Source: Saccharum officinarum (taxonomy: Eukaryota > Streptophyta > Magnoliopsida > Poales > Poaceae). From it: a DNA stretch of 64,000 nt. The stretch is taken from assembly GCA_020631735.1 (NCBI GenBank), contig CM036225.1:68560662-68624661 (forward strand), in the 5' to 3' direction. Under the pieces are notes generated by a model. That model had not been told where the DNA came from and ran no database searches. It worked only from the letters and a program-made list of their open reading frames with translations. Made by a program: the position numbers and the translations under genes. Shown here piece by piece: positions 25,031 to 37,688 of this stretch; the first letter of the stretch is position 1; each line of letters starts with the position of its first letter.

Positions 25031-27235
25031 ACACCACTCTTTTGTGCCCATAGTCTTAACCAATTAAACTGAAAAGTGTACATCCTATCTTTGGAAGATA
25101 ATAGTCATAATCATGTAAAGAATGATACATTATGTAGAGATAGACAATCCTTCCATTGGTTAAGCAATTTCAACCCTTTAAACCAAATATATTTAAATGC
25201 TATACTCATGCTCAATCTGTTGATCTTATATCACCATGACATAATTGAACAAATCAGATAATATCAACCTTATCTTGTTCAATATACCTAAGGTTAGAGA
25301 AGAATAAGGAAATTGTTCTGTTAGTGTCTTTCCACCAACGGAGCCCATGCACTTGATCTCTACTTTGTCTTTATGAGCAAGACACACTTAAAGCAAAGTA
25401 TAAGAGAGTTAGTTGATTCTCCAAAATTCTACAAGTGAAAGTTCTGAGCTTGTCAACCCAAAATCAAAACTCAAAATCAAGACGGGTTTGGCGAAAGAAA
25501 GGTGGCATCACCATTAGAGGCGTTATCACAAGATGAATAAACTTCACAAGGAGAAGTCCAGTTCGAAGGACTTACAACACCAAACCCTTACCAAAAGAGC
25601 TAGCTTGGGGGAGAAGCACTCCTGTATCCAGGTAAGTATTCTTCCTCCTTTTGTTTTAGATTTAATTTCCTTTTCAATAGTTAAAAAATGATGAATAACT
25701 AAAAACAAAATAAAAAGTTATCTTTATAATAAATATATATATAGTTATAATAATAAAATAGTGAGTAAAATTGAAAGAAAAATAAATGTGTCTAGTTTAT
25801 TTTAATTTATTTTAAGAGCTGAATAAAATAAAGAGGACTCTGAAGATAATCTCTTAAATAAAAATGATGAATAGTTGCTCTATCGTTATTTCTTTCAGTA
25901 CCTAGTTTTTAGCTTTAAATTCTCCTGAGTTTTGGATAAGATTATTTTAATATAAGGATTTATTCTGAACTTAAAACTCGTGGATAACATATACTTGATC
26001 TAAGTTTCGGTAATTAACGGATATAAGATGAGAAAGTCTGAGCTGCTGTTTATCTTGTTCCAAGTGACACTAAAGTTTCGAAGATTTATCTTTTAAAAAC
26101 ACAAAAATGCTACATGATGAGTTTCTGTATGACAAAGCTTGAATTCCCACCAAAGCCATACATGTTATTTAGGCTAGGAAAGCTTTCATATATATATATA
26201 TATGCTGCTTGCTTTTGCATTGAGTTTTGTCAAGCTTTGTTGACCCTTATGAGAGGTTTGTCATGCTCTTAAAATCAAGATCACGTACACACCACCCACA
26301 TATGCATTACTCCTACACTAGGGGTAGGCGCAAAAACATGCCTTCCATCTAGATCTACCCAAAATTTTCTGCTCCTATACTAGGGTGAACACAAAAACAT
26401 GTTAGGTTTTTCATTCACCAAATAAATGTTCCAAGTTCTTATTGATATCTCTCTCAAAGTTTTGTTGCAGAAAGAGACATGGGGTTATGTAAAAGTTATT
26501 CATAAAAAATATTTGAGAAAAAATTAGATAAGTGTCCGAGATATCTAAAATAATGGGTACTTAGATGCTTGCCTGAAAAAAATGAATAAGATAGCCCCTG
26601 TTCTCTAGCAAATGTTTTCAAGTTTCAAAAGAGAGATAAGTTTTCACGGAGCAAAGTAGAATTAGGATTAGCCAGCATATATATTAACCAAATATCCACA
26701 CACATGCACATCTTGATTTGATTGTATGACTTAATCTCTTTGTATCCATTGTTTGACTTTACAGTATACTCATTGCAAGTATACTCTAGCTTTCTCCTTA
26801 CCTATGAACTCCACATAAGCCTTAGTGCTAGGAAGAGAAAAAAGCATAACATCTTTATTGCCTTGGTGAGGATCCACAAATACCACATATATTGAGAGAC
26901 TTGAGAGTGTCATACAATAAAATCTCTGAGTTTTTATTTTAAAACTTATTAAAAAAACTCAAGAACAATGGTTGAATAAAGAACTTGAGATATAGTGTTT
27001 TGACTTGATTGTTCTATCTTTCAGTTGCTCAAGACCCAAGTGAAGGCTAAGAAGCCCCATGGTTAAAGGTAATATGAGTAAGTTTGAAAGTCAGACTAAT
27101 TTATTCTAATCTGGAGGAGAATTTTTGATTGAATGCATGTGTACTTTTGAGGCGTGAAAATATTGTAGCAACTCTTGATCCATTGCTGAGTTTAGCTTTG
27201 CTCCGGGACTGGCAAAGGTTAAGCTTGGGGCAGCT
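25031..27235 (+). mobile_element. Internal 3' region of gypsy element B, left-arm copy
   Basis: Noncoding AT-rich sequence ending in a purine-rich AAGCTTGGGGCAGC directly before TGTTGATGG of LTR B. It matches 41994-44202 inverted, and from about 25600 it also matches 38330-39968 of element A in direct orientation, so A and B are related families. A short (TA)n tract lies at about 26190-26203. No gag, protease or polymerase motif is visible. Confidence 0.75.
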
Positions 27236-27567
27236 TGTTGATGGTCATTAATGTCAATTAGAAACCATGAACATAACCTACATATGTACTTAATTCCATC
27301 ACCAAACATAGGTATAGGGGTTTAAACTAATAAATTCCATGAGTTTTGGTGATTCTGTGATTTCTGCAGGGTATATTTAGAAAACTATCAAGGTGGACCT
27401 AGATGTCAGAATTAATCACGCTTATCCTCCACGAAACGGACACCAGAAGACTCTAGAAGACACCAGAGGACACCACACCGAGGCAAAGCCCGAGTGGCTG
27501 CCAGGTGAGGCCGGCCGACCCCACCTGTAGGACGCCGGGCCTCTAGGGTCCACATGTCAGCCCCCAT
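27236..27567 (+). mobile_element. First part of LTR B, left-arm copy
   Basis: Starts TGTTGATGGTCATTAATG after the polypurine-like tract and stops at GTCAGCCCCCAT, where LTR A begins. It is the inverted counterpart of 41661-41993. Confidence 0.82.
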
Positions 27568-29254
27568 TGTTAGCATTTCTTAGAATCACTAATAAAAATA
27601 GAATTAATCCTACTCTTAGCATTGACACTAGAAATGGTATGGTATTTATTAACTTGTCACTTTTACAATAGCTACCTATGATTACGTACATCTCTAATAC
27701 TAAACTAGGTTGTCATCCCTAGTGATGAAACTAGAAATATTTGTTGGTACTATCTAGCATTACTATAAGAATAACACTAATAGAATATCTATTATTTCAT
27801 GTGACTATAAAGAATCTAAAGATATGAATTAGAAGAATTCTGCAAGCAGACAGATAATTATACCATTATAGTATTTTACCTAGAGTATTACTAGGTTGTC
27901 GATTTATAATTTTACCACTGGGAAGGTATGACTATGCATGCAGTATTAATAATTTATGATTATGCATAAGAGAATGAACCAATATCACATGCTCTACTCG
28001 AAACAGGGGTAAGTCACAAGATAAAAATAGATATATATATGATAAGTACTGATCAAGCATCATGATAAATAATAAATTACTCGGAACACTCTTACTATGA
28101 CAATAGCATTAGTCAAATTAGAATATTAGAGAATAAATTTCTATGTCATTCTGTAACTACAAGTCAATGAATGCTTCAATTAGTGCAATTACATTTAGTA
28201 GTTATCGTTAATGTTACTATCGCATCCACACATAATGAACATCAACTAGGGAGGATCAGAAACATAGTCCTCCCTCCTTCGAGACCAGGTTCTACAAATC
28301 CTACACATGGGAGGTGGACTACATAGGACTCAACAGGCCTGTCACACCCGCGACCTACCACATGTCCCGACGTGTAAGAGGCATTCACAGATAAACAATA
28401 TCTAAGCACCACGCTCACATAATTTCTACCACCCACCCATGGATCCTGCATATTAGGATGGGTGCTATATGAACATATGCATGAACTTAATAATAAACAA
28501 ACTATACTAGACATATAACCAAAGTAAACAATAAACATTGCAATCAAGAACATATAAAAGATGAAGATTAATGTTGACATAAACATTATATCAAGCACAC
28601 AAAAATGGAGGAGAATACAATGAGAGAGGGGTACAAAGAATTATACCAAACCACACTCTTGCCAACGTCAGGAATCCAAGCTTGTAATCTGCTTGTCTCC
28701 CTCTAGACCTAATCTAACTAGCTAAAGCTCTAGAACTAGAGGAACTCTGAGGAATTAGGGTTTCTGACTCTAGATGGCTTGATCTCCAAATAACTTAATG
28801 ACTTGATGCCTTTAGGGGGTTGGGGTCTCCTTATATAGCCCAGGGGGTCCAATGTGAGCCCTTGGATCAAACTGACTTGAGGTATGGCTGAGATGCATCC
28901 TAGGAGGTGATGGAGAATACTCCAAAAGCTCATAGATGAATCCCCAGGAGGCTGGGCGGCCTGCAGGTGAGGCCGCCTGGCCCCACTTGGTAGCCCCTCG
29001 CCTCTCGCTTTGTTCTAGTGTATTCTTATGTCTTCTAGAGCTTTCTCGTGTATATGTCGTATTTTAATTCTGAATTTACCTTTGTCAAATCGGTCCCTCT
29101 TGGTGGTTTTCTGGAATAATCCTACAGAGAACAAAGATTCACCAAAACTCATAGAATTTATCAGTTTAAACCCTAGACCTATGTATATTCTTTCATTTGT
29201 ATCATTTCTCATGTTTATTCAACTATAAATTGTTAACGTTATCCACCGTCAACA
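27568..29254 (-). mobile_element. LTR A, left-arm copy (1687 bp)
   Basis: Plus-strand ends are TGTTAGCATTTC and CACCGTCAACA, the inverse of the element A 3' LTR (39969-41660). A TATA-like box (reverse complement TATATAA) lies at 28831-28838. It is followed by a remnant of A internal sequence, not by a complete element. Confidence 0.85.
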
Positions 29255-30017
29255 AGCTCCCCCAAGCTTGTCCTTTGCTAGTCCCTTAGCAAAGCCAAAT
29301 TTAGCAAACTTGGATTAAGAACTTGAACATATTGAGGCTTTTGAAAATCATTGAAGCAACTCCTAGAAGTACACATGCATTCAAACAAAAATTCTCCTCT
29401 AGATTAAAATAAATCGATCTGACTTTTAAACTTACTCATATTACCTTTAACCATGGAGCTTCTCAGCCTTTACTTGGGTCTTGAGTAATTGAAAGACAGA
29501 ACAATCAAGTCAAGCACTATGTCTCAAGCTCTTTGCTCAACTATTATTCCAGAGTTTTGTGAGTTTTCAAAATAAAACTCAGAGCTTCCATTGTATGACA
29601 CTCTCAAATCTCTCAATATATGTGGTATTTGTGGATCTTCACCAAGGCATTAATGATGTTATGCCTATCTCTTTTACGACTAAGTCTTATTTGGAGCTCA
29701 CAAGAGTGGAGAAAACATGAACAATTATGAATTGTAAACATGTCTTTTCATGTATTGTAAGGTCAAACAATGGATCAAAGAGAGTTAAGTCATACAATCA
29801 AATCAAGCTATGCATGTGTATGGAATATGGTGGATATATGATAGGTGTATATGGTAGCTAATCCTAATTCTACTATGCTCCTTGAAAACATACCTCTCTT
29901 TTAGAACTTGAAAAACACTTTGCAAGAAAACATGGGCTATCTTATACATCATCTTTTTTCAGGTGGGCATCAAAGTACCCATTGTTTTATTCTCTTGGAC
30001 ACTTGTCCATTTTTTCA
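29255..30017 (-). mobile_element. Remnant of element A internal 3' region, left arm
   Basis: It begins with AGCTCCCCCAAGCTTGTCC, the reverse complement of the polypurine tract, and continues as the inverse of 39246-39968. It ends at the arm breakpoint; nothing of gag or protease is present. Confidence 0.8.
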
Positions 30018-30402
30018 CATAGTTAGTGCTCTTGATCGATGATCAGATGATCACCTAAGAGCAGCTCTATGGTAGGCCTTGTATTCACTTCAATCCATAT
30101 GTGTTGGAGTGGATTGGAATAGAACTTAGTTTAATTCTACTCCAATTCATTTCAGCATATATAGATAGATATAAATACATGCACATCCAAACAAGGCGTA
30201 GAAACCATCAGCCCGACTTAGTAGTCATGGTACAATATTTTTCTCTCACAATAAAACATTAGCCAACTTATCCACCGCAGAAACCATCAGTCGAGCAATC
30301 CGTTGATCCGAGACGATGGAAAGTCGATCCAAGCACATTGTAGTCATTGAAATGTGACTGTCAGACAAAAAATTGTATCTTGTAGATGATTCGAACCAAA
30401 TT
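30018..30402. other. Unassigned sequence
   Basis: AT-rich sequence with the phrase AGGCCTTGTATTCACTTC (about 30094), which might be the end of another MITE. No gene seen. Confidence 0.3.
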
Positions 30403-30743
30403 GAGACCTTGTTTAATTCGTGGGTGAAAAGTTTTTTGGTGTCACATCGGATGTTTGATGAGATGTCGGAAGGGGTATTCGGATACTAATAAAAAAACTA
30501 ATTACATAACTCACCTAAAAACCACAAGACGAATTTATTAAGTCTAATTAATCCGTCATTACCACATATGGTACTGTAGCAATTATGGCTAATCATGGAC
30601 TAATTTAGGCTTAAAAGATTCGTCTCGCGGTTTTTATGCAAACTGTACAATTAATTTTTTTTATCTATATTTAATGCTCCATACATATGTTCAAATATTT
30701 GATGTGATAGGATAAAAAGTTTTTAGGTGAAAACTAAACCTGG
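30403..30743. mobile_element. MITE of the GGCCTTGTTTAG type
   Basis: The ends are GAGACCTTGTTTAATTC and GAAAACTAAACCTGG, degenerate inverted repeats. The interior has hallmarks shared with the other copies: GACGAATTTATTAAG..., a TACTGTAGCAATTATGG stretch, GATTCGTCTCGCGG and TTTAATGCTCCATACATATG. No coding capacity. Superfamily not assigned. Confidence 0.75.
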
Positions 30744-33479
30744 CGTGAGTAAAAAAATATTTATAGCAAGGCAATAACTACGACCAGGAGCCACAACTCC
30801 AAGACCTACCCAAAACTGACGTAGAGAGAGAAAGTAACGTAGCATGCAAGCCGATGCTCAAATAGTGGACGTGAGACACTCTGACACACCTCTATTTCTA
30901 CAGAGCAAAATCGATTCCACAGTACAAGTGTCCTAGACTGCCAGTGAGAGAGGCCAGAACAACGAAGGCGACAGATACAGACGAGCCACACGATGTTTGG
31001 ACCAAATAGATCAACTAACGTCTAAGTCCGGCGTGGGAAAGGGGACGGACAACCTCAGTCTGAAACTATACAGATAATAATATACGTACAATGCTAAATT
31101 AAATTGCTGATTACGGCAAAGAAGAACAAGGCTCATTTCCATGTCTCCAAATTGTCACCAATTTCCAACTAATTCCATCAATTCCTCTTACTAATTTGGA
31201 TTCGACTGTGCTAGCACCCGCCAGACACCTACTATTCTTCTTCTTCCTCCTCCCTACCCGCCACAACCTCAGACATCGCCCTGGCCTCTGGCTACCTCAC
31301 CGCCGGCTGCCCACCTTGTCGCTCCTTCCATAATCCCTATCCGCCGGCAACCCAACCTTGCACTTTGTTGTCCCCATAGCCAACACTGCCCACCAGTTGT
31401 CTTCCCCCGCCCGCTCGGCAGTGCCCCAACTTGTCGCTGGCCGAACCATCTCCACCATCGGGCCGGTCGCCACACTCGGGCCCCTCCATTTCAAAGGCAG
31501 CTGGGTATTGGTTGCCAGGAAGCACGGCGGTGGCCCAATGACGGCGGAATCTCCTCTAGCTTTGCTAGAATCTCGACCAACATCTTCTCCGTCATCATGG
31601 TGGTCATGAACTTTCTGGATTGCAACTGGTTATGGATCAGATACCAATTGTCACCAACCCGGATGTCAGTACAGTAGATACACAGAGGAGAACTGCTTTT
31701 CTAGAATATATTAGAAGGTTCTGGATACACTGATGGGTAGGAACTCTAGCCTAAGCTAGCCTCGAGCAATTGCTCGCCTCAACTCGAGCTCACGCTCGTC
31801 ACCGCCGGTTTCATGGTTCTGGTCCTCGACAACCTGGTGCTAGTGCTCCTCCTCCAACATGTATTGCAGTCGCGTTCCTTGTGTTGGCACAAGCCCAACA
31901 ATCCAACCCATGTCTGGCTCAGCCCATATCTCTATCTGGTCCACATTGTAGGCTAAGAGGTCCATGACATGTAGTTACCTCATTTGAATTTTGAACAATG
32001 TCCTTGCAGGCTGTGGATAGAGTTGATTTGGGACTGAAGCACTGGTGAATGGAAACCTGTTCGTCTAGTTCACTCATCTTAGTTTAAATATGTATACTAA
32101 TAAACCACCATGTTGTATCATTGACAGCATGATCCAATAGACTCAACTGTTTTGACAAACTCGGGTGTCGGATTACGGCATTCTTTATTAGCTTACAAAG
32201 CTACCATATGTGGAATGAGCAAGGTTTAGGTAAGTTGCCCATAGCTTGTCCATTGTTTCATTACAGATGATATAGTTGTATCTTGAATATAGTTCTTGTA
32301 TGTTTAGTTTTCAGTTTATGATCATTAAGCATACTTGCAGAATGCTTGATGCTCAAGCAGATAGACGGGTACTATGCTTTGTTTGAGTTTTTTTTTTCTC
32401 TAAATGAAGTGATTTGCTTGAGTTTTTTAAAAAAGGTGATTCGCTTGAGTTAGTCATGTGTTCTATCCTGATTTTATTTTATCCTCATTAGCATGCATTT
32501 TGGGACATTTCTAAAGGGATTGCATTTAGTAATGCTTTTCTGTTGAGTTGACAGCAATACCATGAATGCCAAGTTTAGAACAGGAGTTGTATTGTACTCG
32601 TATGTCTCTACTGTGCTGAACAAACGCGATGGGATTATTGTTGCAGAAACAGCCTCAATGATCATCGCCCACATGTTGGTGCCCACATCTTGGTGCTAGT
32701 GAGGTTAGTCGATCAGTCTATGGTTTGATCTATACAACATCAGTGTTATCTTTTCGTGCTCAAGGTTCTAGATCACGATCTACTTTTGTTGATGAACTCA
32801 CACTACCAAAATCTGGAATTACCTTGGGGGCTAAGGATTTCCTTGAGTGCAGGTTTGAAAATTCTTATTTTTGTACAGGATTAGAGGAAGATGTTAAATT
32901 GTGTGCTATGGATGGACACAATAACAATGAGGATAATACATGACATTCACAACCAGTTAATCATCTTTTCCACCCCTTTATCTTCTATGTTTGTAGTTGC
33001 CATTCAGAAACCATTGTGTTCAGCAGTTGGATACATAAAGTTCAGTATAGGAAGAATAACACAAAGTTACAATGTTTAATAGCAGAAAGAATAGCGTGTA
33101 CACTTAATGAATCCAATATTGCTTTATGTGTGTCTTTCAGTTATGTGCAAGGGAGGCTATGAATCATTATCACATATGGATCTATTCTTTCACTTTTCCT
33201 TTTGGAATCTTGCCATATTGTCATAACTTTCAAAAGCATTGGATAGCTGATATATATAACAAATTACAGCAGGGCATTGTTTCATCATCTGCTAACTCAT
33301 GAACTAAAGCTATTGAACCACTGAGATTGGAAATGATGAAGAGTTGATGCTATCAGTGCTAGTGGAAAGTATTAGTGATTTGTATTCTGATGAATGGACT
33401 TCATGTAAGCATGTATGATGAATAGACTTATAAAATTCTTATTGATGCCCTAAATCAATATAATGGTTGGGAACCATAA
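30744..33479. other. Unassigned spacer of the inverted duplication
   Basis: About 2.7 kb without recognised coding or transposon domains. A GC-rich block (about 31200-31620) has several overlapping short open frames on both strands, typical of composition rather than coding. Short splice-like signals (for example GTAAGTTG at about 32231 and TTGTTGCAG near 32645) hint that this might be old genic sequence, but I could not assemble a convincing gene. It flanks the distal end of LTR B. Confidence 0.35.
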
Positions 33480-34354
33480 TAAAATAATCTATGTGCATGT
33501 GTAAGCTCATGGATACCGCTATAGCTTTCATCCAGAAGTATTCCAAGTATCATATCCACAGGGAAACATGTGAGGCTAACTATAGTCCAACTTAACCTGG
33601 AGTAGCAGCAAGACTTAAGAAAGTCGGGAGTGTAGAAGAGATCACTAAGGTCTTCTATTTCTAATCTCGGTAAGCTATGTCTTCTACTATTCTATCTGGG
33701 GAAATTACTAAGGAAGGACACAAACAAGAGTATGCTCTTCCTAGTAACAAGATCCTACTAGGCCTACAAACTGGAGGTGGACTACAGAGGATTCAACGAG
33801 GCTATAAGAGTCACCCTCGTGAGCTACCACCTATCCAAAATGTAGGGTACATCCACGAGTTACAAAGTCTAAGCACCACGCTTACACTACGAATAATACT
33901 TTAACCTAAGGCCAATAGATTAAAGCACTCAAAAGAAATTTGCAAACCAGAAGAATAATATAAACGTGTTGCTTACTTAAATCAAAAATTGATTACTAGA
34001 GAAATCTCATACGTGGGTTGACTTTCGCCAAGGTACAAGCCGTAGAGAGAGCACCGATAGGCTAGCACCTCCTCCAAACTCTTCCCTTACTCTCCATCTC
34101 TCTATTTCTAAAGATTAGATCCTAATGAGGACTAATCTTCTCTTGATAGCTGGCTCTGAGAGTATGATCCTTTCATGGGACGCTTCTCAATTGATCCTGA
34201 CTAAGAGGATATGAATTAGGGTTTCAGGATGCCTCAGGGAGGGGGTATAGGGTTGTATATATAGGCCGAAGCTTGCAACGTGAGCCCTTGGATCAAACCG
34301 ACTTAAGGAGCGGCATAGATACAACCTAGGAGGCGGTGGAGAATCGACATTACG
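33480..34354 (-). mobile_element. Second part of LTR B (3' LTR of minus-strand element B)
   Basis: It continues LTR B on the far side of the element A insertion. A TATA-like TATATATA lies at 34247-34254. The stretch from about 33757 aligns with LTR A in reverse (shared GGAGGTGGACTACA and TCTAAGCACCACGCT). Bases 33896-34235 also match 63187-63540. The left end is uncertain. Confidence 0.6.
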
Positions 34355-34359
34355 ACGGG
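34355..34359. repeat. Target-site duplication ACGGG, left of element A
   Basis: ACGGG directly precedes TGTTGACGG of element A and is repeated at 41661-41665 directly after its terminal CTAACA. This 5-bp duplication shows that 34360-41660 is one insertion. Confidence 0.9.
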
Positions 34360-35060
34360 TGTTGACGGTGGATAACATCAACAATTTATAGTTGAACAAA
34401 TATGAGAAATGGTATAAATGAGAGAATATACATAGGTCTAGAGTTTAAACTAACAAATTCCATAAAGTTTTGGTGAATCTCTGTTCTCTATAGGATTATT
34501 CTAGGAAACCACCAAGAGGGACCTATTCATCAAAGGAAAATTTAGAATTAAAATACGACATATATGCGAGAAGACTCTAGAAGACATGAGAAGACACCGG
34601 AACGAAACGAGAGGCGAGGGGCTGCCAAGTGGGGCCGGTCAGCCCCACCTGCAGGCCACCCGGCCCTCCTGGGGGATTCCTTCATGAGCTTCTAGAGTAT
34701 TCTTTCACCGTCTCCTAGGATGCATGTCAGCCATACCTCAAGTCGATTTGATCCAAGGGCTCATATTGGACCCCTGGGCTATATAAGAAGACCCTAGCCC
34801 CCCTTGAAGGCATTAAGTCATCAAGTCATCCAGAGCCAGAAACCCTAATTCATCAGAGTTCCTCTAGTTCTAGAGCTTTAGCTAGTTAGATTAGATCTAG
34901 AGGGAGGCAAGCAGATTACAAGCTTGGATTTTCGATGTTGGCAAGAGCATGGTTCGGTATAATTCTTTGTACCCCTCTCATTGTATTCTTCACCATTTTT
35001 GTGTGCTTGCTACAATGTTTATGTCAACATTAATCTTCATCTTTTATATGTTCTTTTATA
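34360..35060 (+). repeat. Truncated 5' LTR of element A
   Basis: Starts TGTTGACGGTGGATAAC and matches 39969-40680. A TATA-like TATATAAG lies at 34780-34787. The remaining ~980 bp of the LTR is missing; the break is at a 22-bp direct repeat (35002-35023 and 35061-35082). Confidence 0.85.
34780..34787 (+). promoter_or_regulatory. TATA box of element A 5' LTR
   Basis: TATATAAG in a CTGGGCTATATAAG context, conserved at 40388-40395 in the 3' LTR and inverted at 28831-28838. It marks the likely LTR promoter. Confidence 0.6.
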
Positions 35061-35082
35061 TGTGCTTGCTACAATGTTTATG

Positions 35083-37688
35083 GCAAGAAGCTTAACACTA
35101 GAGTTTGAGACCATAGCAAACAAGGGCCTCCATGAATTCTCTGCTCCGACAATAGCAAATATTCATACTGGACCTGAAGTCAATGTTGGAGAGAATAGAT
35201 TTGAGCTCAAGCCTGCACTCATTACCATGGTGCAAGCTAATCAGTTTTGTGAAAAGGGTCATGAAGATGCAAGTGCACACTTACAATACTTTATAGAGAT
35301 GTGCAGCACCTTCACTATCAAGGGAGTAATTAGAGATGCTATTCTACTCGCCTTTTCCTTTTGCTATTGGGGAAAGCCAAGCTATGGTTCTACGCTAGTA
35401 AAGAAAAACACACTACATGGAATAACTGCTCAACTGCTTTCTTGGCCAAGTTCTTTCCTACAGGCAAGACCAATGCTCAGCGTGGGAAAATTTCAAGCTT
35501 TCAGCAAAAAACATGATGAATCAGTCCTCGAGGCATGGGAACGCTTTCAAGATTATATTGCAGAATGTTCTCATCATGGGATGGAGAATTGGCTACTTAT
35601 GCAAACTTTCTATCACAGGTTGAACACTAGCACCCGTGAGACAATGGATGCTGCTGCTAAAGGTGCTTTCTTGTCACTCAACCTCGCAGATGCAACACCA
35701 CTTGTGGAGAAGATGGCTTCTAATCAGAGCTGGAATGAAGAACGTGTTCAACCTCATAAGAGAGGAGGAGATATGCATCAACTCAAGGAGGTAGACATGT
35801 TGTCTACCAAAATGGACCTACTAATGAAGAAGCTTGAAGATCGAGTCAGTGAGAAAAGAGAAGTCATGCACATCAATGATTCTCGCATGACTTGTGAAGA
35901 GTATGGAAACACTAGGCATTCAGGAAGCAATTGCCCTAAACTTCAAGAGGATGTGAACTACATCGACAACAATAACTATCGTCCTTAACAAAATCAAGGA
36001 TGAAATCAGCAACAGAGGCCAAACTACCAAGGTAACTTCCAATATAGTAATTACAATAATTTCAATCAACCACCCTTGAGAGATTTAGTTGCTGGCCAAT
36101 CAAGATTGTTAGATCAGATGTCTAAAAAGGTAGCTTCTAATGACAAAACTTTAGAGAACATAAATACTAGAATGGATACCTTTGCTTTTGCTATTAAGAA
36201 CCAACATAGCTTTAATAAAATGATAGAATCACAAATAGCTCAGCTAGCAGCTGCTGTTCCTCCATCAGATAAAGGTAAGATTCTGAGGCAGTCGAAAGAT
36301 TTAGAAACTACAAATCTTGTCGATATTCACAATGCAGCTTATTACTACACTCAACCATCGGAAGTAAAGTGGATTGATTATTCACTTCCTAACAAAAAAA
36401 AAGGTGATCTAGGAAGACCTGTCATTCCTATCTCCATAGGATGTCACGTTTTCTAGGAAGCTATCTATGATTTCGACGCAAGTGTCAATATCATGCCTAA
36501 GGTACTATATGATAAGATTTTAGGAGATCCTTTGTTGTACACAAATATGCGTCTGCAGCTTGCAGATCAGACATTATGCTACCCTGAGGGAGTTCTTAAA
36601 GATGCTATCATTCGAGTGGGACAATCATATGTTCCGGTAGACTTTGTGGTCGTAGAAACAGGAGGGGATGAGAGAGCGCCAATCATATTGGGCCGACCAT
36701 TCCTATGCACCACAAAGGCCATCACTTATGCATAGCACACCAAGATTATTTTCACCATCCAGGACAAGAAAGAGAAGTTCTCGTTCAAGAACCGCATGTT
36801 GCACTCTCCTGCACAACCTCAGGCACCATACAATCAGGAAGAGTCAGTGTTGACCAAGAAGAACAATAGAAACTAGAGGAAGAATAAGGCTAGCCATGCA
36901 CAGGAAGAGACTATCAAGTTGATCAACACAATCTGATCTGAGTATGACCACCTGCTCACTCCACCATTCCTAGTCAAGAAAGATGATCCTAGAGTACTAA
37001 CAATTGAATGCACAATCAATTAGAGAATCTTTCATAAGACCTTCTGCGATATTGGATCGGGTGTCAATATAATGTCAAAGGTAACATATGAATATTTATT
37101 TGATCATGAACCCTTGTATCCTACATATATGCAGTTGCAAATAACGGACCAATCAATTCGATTTTCGGAGGGCATAGCGAAGGACGTCCTAGTACAAATT
37201 AAAGATCGCTACGTTCTGGCTGATTTCATGGTCCTAGACATGTGAGTAGAAGACGAAGAGACCCCCATCATCTTGGGAAGACCATTCCTCAACACCACCA
37301 ATGCCATCATCTCATTGGATCTGGACAAATCCACTTCTAGTTTCTAGATGAAAAGGTACGTTGTCACTTTAATAGTTATACTACTCATGAGCAGCCCAAG
37401 AAGCCTCGCAATAGGAGACGTCGATCCCGCTGTCAAGTGAACTAGCCTCTGAAGGATGGATGGGTAGATTACCTAGGAGAAGTAGTGAGATATGAAGACT
37501 GTTGGAATGAATAGAGCACTAAAGATAAGAAGATTGAAGAGCCCACTAAGGAAGAAGCTACACTACCAAAGTCAGGTACACAGACCACTTAGGTATGGAA
37601 AGAGAAGACCACTTTAACATCTTCACCACAAGAAGAGCAAGCATCTGAGTCTCCCTCATTGGGATCAGATGATGCACTTGAAAAGTAA
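35083..37688 (+). pseudogene. gag and tandem protease-like domains of element A
   Basis: The frame opens in mid-gag (LTLEFETIANKGLHEF) after the 5' deletion. Gag covers about 35083-36000, with a degenerate CCHC knuckle (CEEYGNTRHSGSNCP, first two ligands spaced unusually). A Gln-rich linker and a coiled-coil-like segment follow (RLLDQMSKKVASNDKTLEN). A first retropepsin-like domain lies at about 36460-36735 (DFDASVNIMPK...ILGRPFL), and a second at about 36980-37320 (CDIGSGVNIMSK...ILGRPFL). The tail ends in a basic patch (KPRNRRRRSR). About a dozen in-frame stops occur (35986, 36001, 36454, 36733 and others) plus a frameshift near 37345. Gag would build the particle and protease would process it. 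Both protease copies have lost or altered the usual DTG/DSG-type active-site triad. The gene stops at TAA 37686-37688 with no polymerase after it. Confidence 0.85.

Larger units (their letters stand above)
24134..30017. repeat. Left arm of a ~5.9-kb imperfect inverted duplication
   Basis: Read backwards, the arm matches 39246-45106 through LTR C fragment, B internal region, partial LTR B, LTR A and the end of A internal sequence. Matching stops abruptly at CCATTTTTTCA near 30017 (right-arm equivalent 39246). The sampled stretches differ by several percent, including small indels. Confidence 0.9.

Noticed and set aside
26190..26203. (TA)n tract in element B
   Set aside because: An ordinary short microsatellite; no role visible.
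27236..29254. Independent insertion of an element A solo LTR in the left arm
   Set aside because: The junction with LTR B is the exact inverse of the right-arm junction, so it is part of the inverted duplication rather than a separate insertion.
31269..31609. Overlapping short open frames on both strands near 31.3-31.6 kb
   Set aside because: Compositional; no conserved domain and no consistent splice structure.
34981..35082. Start codon at 34981 for the element A gag
   Set aside because: The frame reads through LTR sequence into gag only because of the deletion; the true gag start is missing.
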